Shown: in pieces, positions 62,113-64,000 of the stretch
Position numbering within the stretch: the first letter of the stretch is position 1
Layout of the letters: each line of letters begins with the position of its first letter
Assembly: GCA_027405735.1 (NCBI GenBank)
Contig: JAPEHQ010000014.1
Span: forward strand, 868,001 to 932,000
Reading direction: 5' to 3'
Origin: Mucor racemosus
Lineage: Eukaryota; Mucoromycota; Mucoromycetes; Mucorales; Mucoraceae
DNA length: 64,000 bases
Notes under the pieces: generated by a model
Seen by the model: the letters and a program-made list of their open reading frames with translations, nothing else
Told to the model about the DNA's origin: nothing
Databases searched by the model: none
Program-made: the position numbers and the translations under genes

Positions 62113-63192
62113 TGATGTATCATTCTTAAACCGGATCATGTCAAATCCAAAAAAGTAAACAATAACAGATCCGGAACCGGAAGTTCCTTAATTAAACATT
62201 AACTATACAATGTTCCTAAAAGCATGGTATAGAAGCATGGTATAGAAGCATGGTACAAAAGCATAATACGCCAGTGCGATATTCCAACATGATATACCAA
62301 CATGACACATTACTATTAAATAACATCTGCAGTGGAATTACATACTAAAAACGCTTGATAAAAATAAAACAACCTAAATTTCAAGTGTTGCTCATAAAAT
62401 ATGATGCCACTTGAAATGTGAACAACGATAATAAACAAACGCTTCAATTGAACACAATAACAAACGCATGCTAAAAATATGAAATACCCTTTTTGAACCA
62501 TACATGTCGTGTAGATGATAGCACCCTTGATCACGGCGCAATCAATTACACAAATGACATATATATCAAAACAGGATTCTATCCAAATCAATAATGATAA
62601 TAAACAAAGATATCAATTTAGTCAACTACTCATCTATATCGTAGTTGCACTATCAATATAAATAAGATTCAAGCATATAAAAACTACCCCTTAAAAATCA
62701 AGGTTACATAAAATAGATATAACAGAAATAAACAAAAACAAACATTTCCCAAAAGGTCGATATTGTCACACTTGACATACAATCCCTTATGGTCAATGCT
62801 CTATACAATTTACCCCTTAAAATATCAAATCAATAACAATGTACTCAAAACTGGAAGATTACTATACATCCATTCAAGTCTGATGGTATCCAAGTTCTCC
62901 AAATCACTATAAATACCCTCATACTTTTCAATTATTTTAACTCTTCAGAAATCTTTTGTAATAAAAACTTTAGCTAATTATAATTGTATTTCTACTGCTT
63001 TTATTTTTATATTTTTTTTATTTTAGTAAATTACTTCGTAATTTACTGCAACATCTAAACTACCTTACCACACCATTAATTCTCAAAATCAAATAGTATA
63101 TAAACCCTATTAATTTCATTCCAATAAACGATATCTCTTTACTTGATTAAATTTCTAATTTTTATTTAACCTAAACATATTTTGATAAATCA
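62113..63192. mobile_element. Solo LTR of an LTR retrotransposon
   Basis: A 1,080-bp insert in family C. Compared with the C copy at 35.67 kb (AAAAGTATGGCC), sequence is interrupted after TATG and resumes with TATGGCC, so TATG is duplicated (62109-62112, 63194-63197); a 5-bp duplication with one mismatch is also possible. The ends are TGATGTATCA and TTGATAAATCA, i.e. TG...CA with a short inverted repeat. A TATAAATA box at about 62,908 and no coding frame fit a solo LTR left by recombination. Confidence 0.8.
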
Positions 63193-63204
63193 ATATGGCC
63201 TTTT

Positions 63205-63560
63205 ATATTGCACTACGGCCGACCTGTGCTGCACAATATGCTTTCATTGTGCCCAAGTGGGCTGCACATTATAGGCTGAGCTGTTGTGCCCACTGAATAT
63301 GGCTAAAAAGATAACAAAATGCACATGGGCACAACAAAAAAAAAACTGCACACGAGCATAACGAAAAGCCTGTATGTGTCAGAATTATAGATTCTGTCCG
63401 TGTGCATGACATTAATCCCATGTGTGCATAATAGTAGAATTGCCCATAAGCATATCATTATTCCTATTTGTGCATAATAATAAAATCTGACCATGAACAT
63501 AATGAGCTGATTGTATGGGCACAAATTGGTTTGTACATGAGCATTGTGCCGTTCTCAAAA
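63205..63560. repeat. Cluster of short GTGCATAA / GGGCACAA motifs
   Basis: The words TGTGCATAATA, GGGCACAA and GAGCAT recur several times on both strands in 350 bases, in a pattern like the subterminal repeats of a non-autonomous DNA transposon. No terminal repeat or duplication could be defined. Confidence 0.3.
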
Positions 63561-64000
63561 TTCCATTGCATATTTACTGGAATAATGGGTTTTTAAATTA
63601 CATTTGCTTTTATTAATATAGATTATAGACAACAATACAATTCAATACATTGTTGATGCAGTAGAGCAATACATGCAAGAACCAATATATTTACGATTGT
63701 CATCATTTGTGAAAATGTTTATACAGTAGCTATAATGTTTGCAGCAACGATGACGGTTTTCGCTCGAGCATAAACTTAAATAACACATACTGCTTAAATT
63801 TATATACAAGCCAAATCTAAGATTATGGATGCTACTTTATCACATATGAAATTTAAACAAATTAATATTCTTTAAACTTACTTTTTCAGTTTACGATTGT
63901 CAGCTATAAAAAGATTTGTTTTCAAGTATACAGTAGCTACAATCGAAACTATGGTTATTAGACAAAACATTAGATTGTCCTTTTTGTTTTTTGTTTCTAT
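63561..64000. other. Intergenic to window end
   Basis: AT-rich with no supported feature. Confidence 0.35.

Noticed and set aside
63205..63560. CRISPR-like or tandem array from recurring GTGCATAA words
   Set aside because: Spacing is irregular and the words occur on both strands; no direct repeat-spacer pattern is present and the DNA is eukaryotic.

Overview
The window is AT-rich eukaryotic nuclear DNA, most probably from a Mucoromycota fungus of the Mucorales type. Genes carry many short (about 50-100 nt) GT-AG introns and mostly end in TAA. The gene set combines fungal F-box/LRR and Sec14 proteins with families that early-diverging fungi share with animals: a SETD9-like SET protein, MMTAG2, MFSD5, LDAH and a ceruloplasmin-type cupredoxin protein. 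I rebuilt 17 protein genes. Every multi-exon model joins in frame at visible splice sites, except that the SETD9 N-terminus is unresolved. Family names come from motif and length recognition, not from a database search.

Layout. 1-7.0 kb is repeats: two copies of a family I call A, a LINE fragment, a C-family element and a fold-back MITE. 7.0-12.6 kb holds an acyltransferase-like gene, CDC42, an SR splicing factor and the SETD9-like gene. 12.6-20.5 kb is repeats, including a C element carrying two smaller MITEs in opposite orientation. 20.6-29.8 kb holds an F-box gene, BCKDHB, MMTAG2, MFSD5 (reverse strand) and a small zinc-finger-like gene. 29.8-41.7 kb is the main repeat island: family B, a pogo/Fot1-like MITE, a hAT-like element nested in family A, and decayed exons. 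41.7-52.5 kb is gene-dense: mitochondrial uL4, a DEAD-box helicase with zinc fingers, a kinase-like protein, LDAH and a second F-box gene. 52.7-53.9 kb is another A copy. 54.2-59.8 kb holds a short ceruloplasmin-like protein and a secreted 2H phosphoesterase (divergent pair), then a Sec14 gene. 59.8-64 kb is repeats with a solo LTR.

Functional links between neighbours are limited. BCKDHB and uL4 are mitochondrial. LDAH and the second F-box gene share a 205-bp promoter region, and the two secreted proteins share one of 400 bp. The least ordinary items are the A/B/C repeat families with a recurrent short open frame, several clean nested insertions with visible target-site duplications, a kinase-like protein with an altered catalytic loop, a two-domain ceruloplasmin relative lacking a type 1 copper site, and a helicase with three RanBP2-type fingers and a GW-rich tail. 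I did not find anything I can defend as a wholly new multi-gene system.
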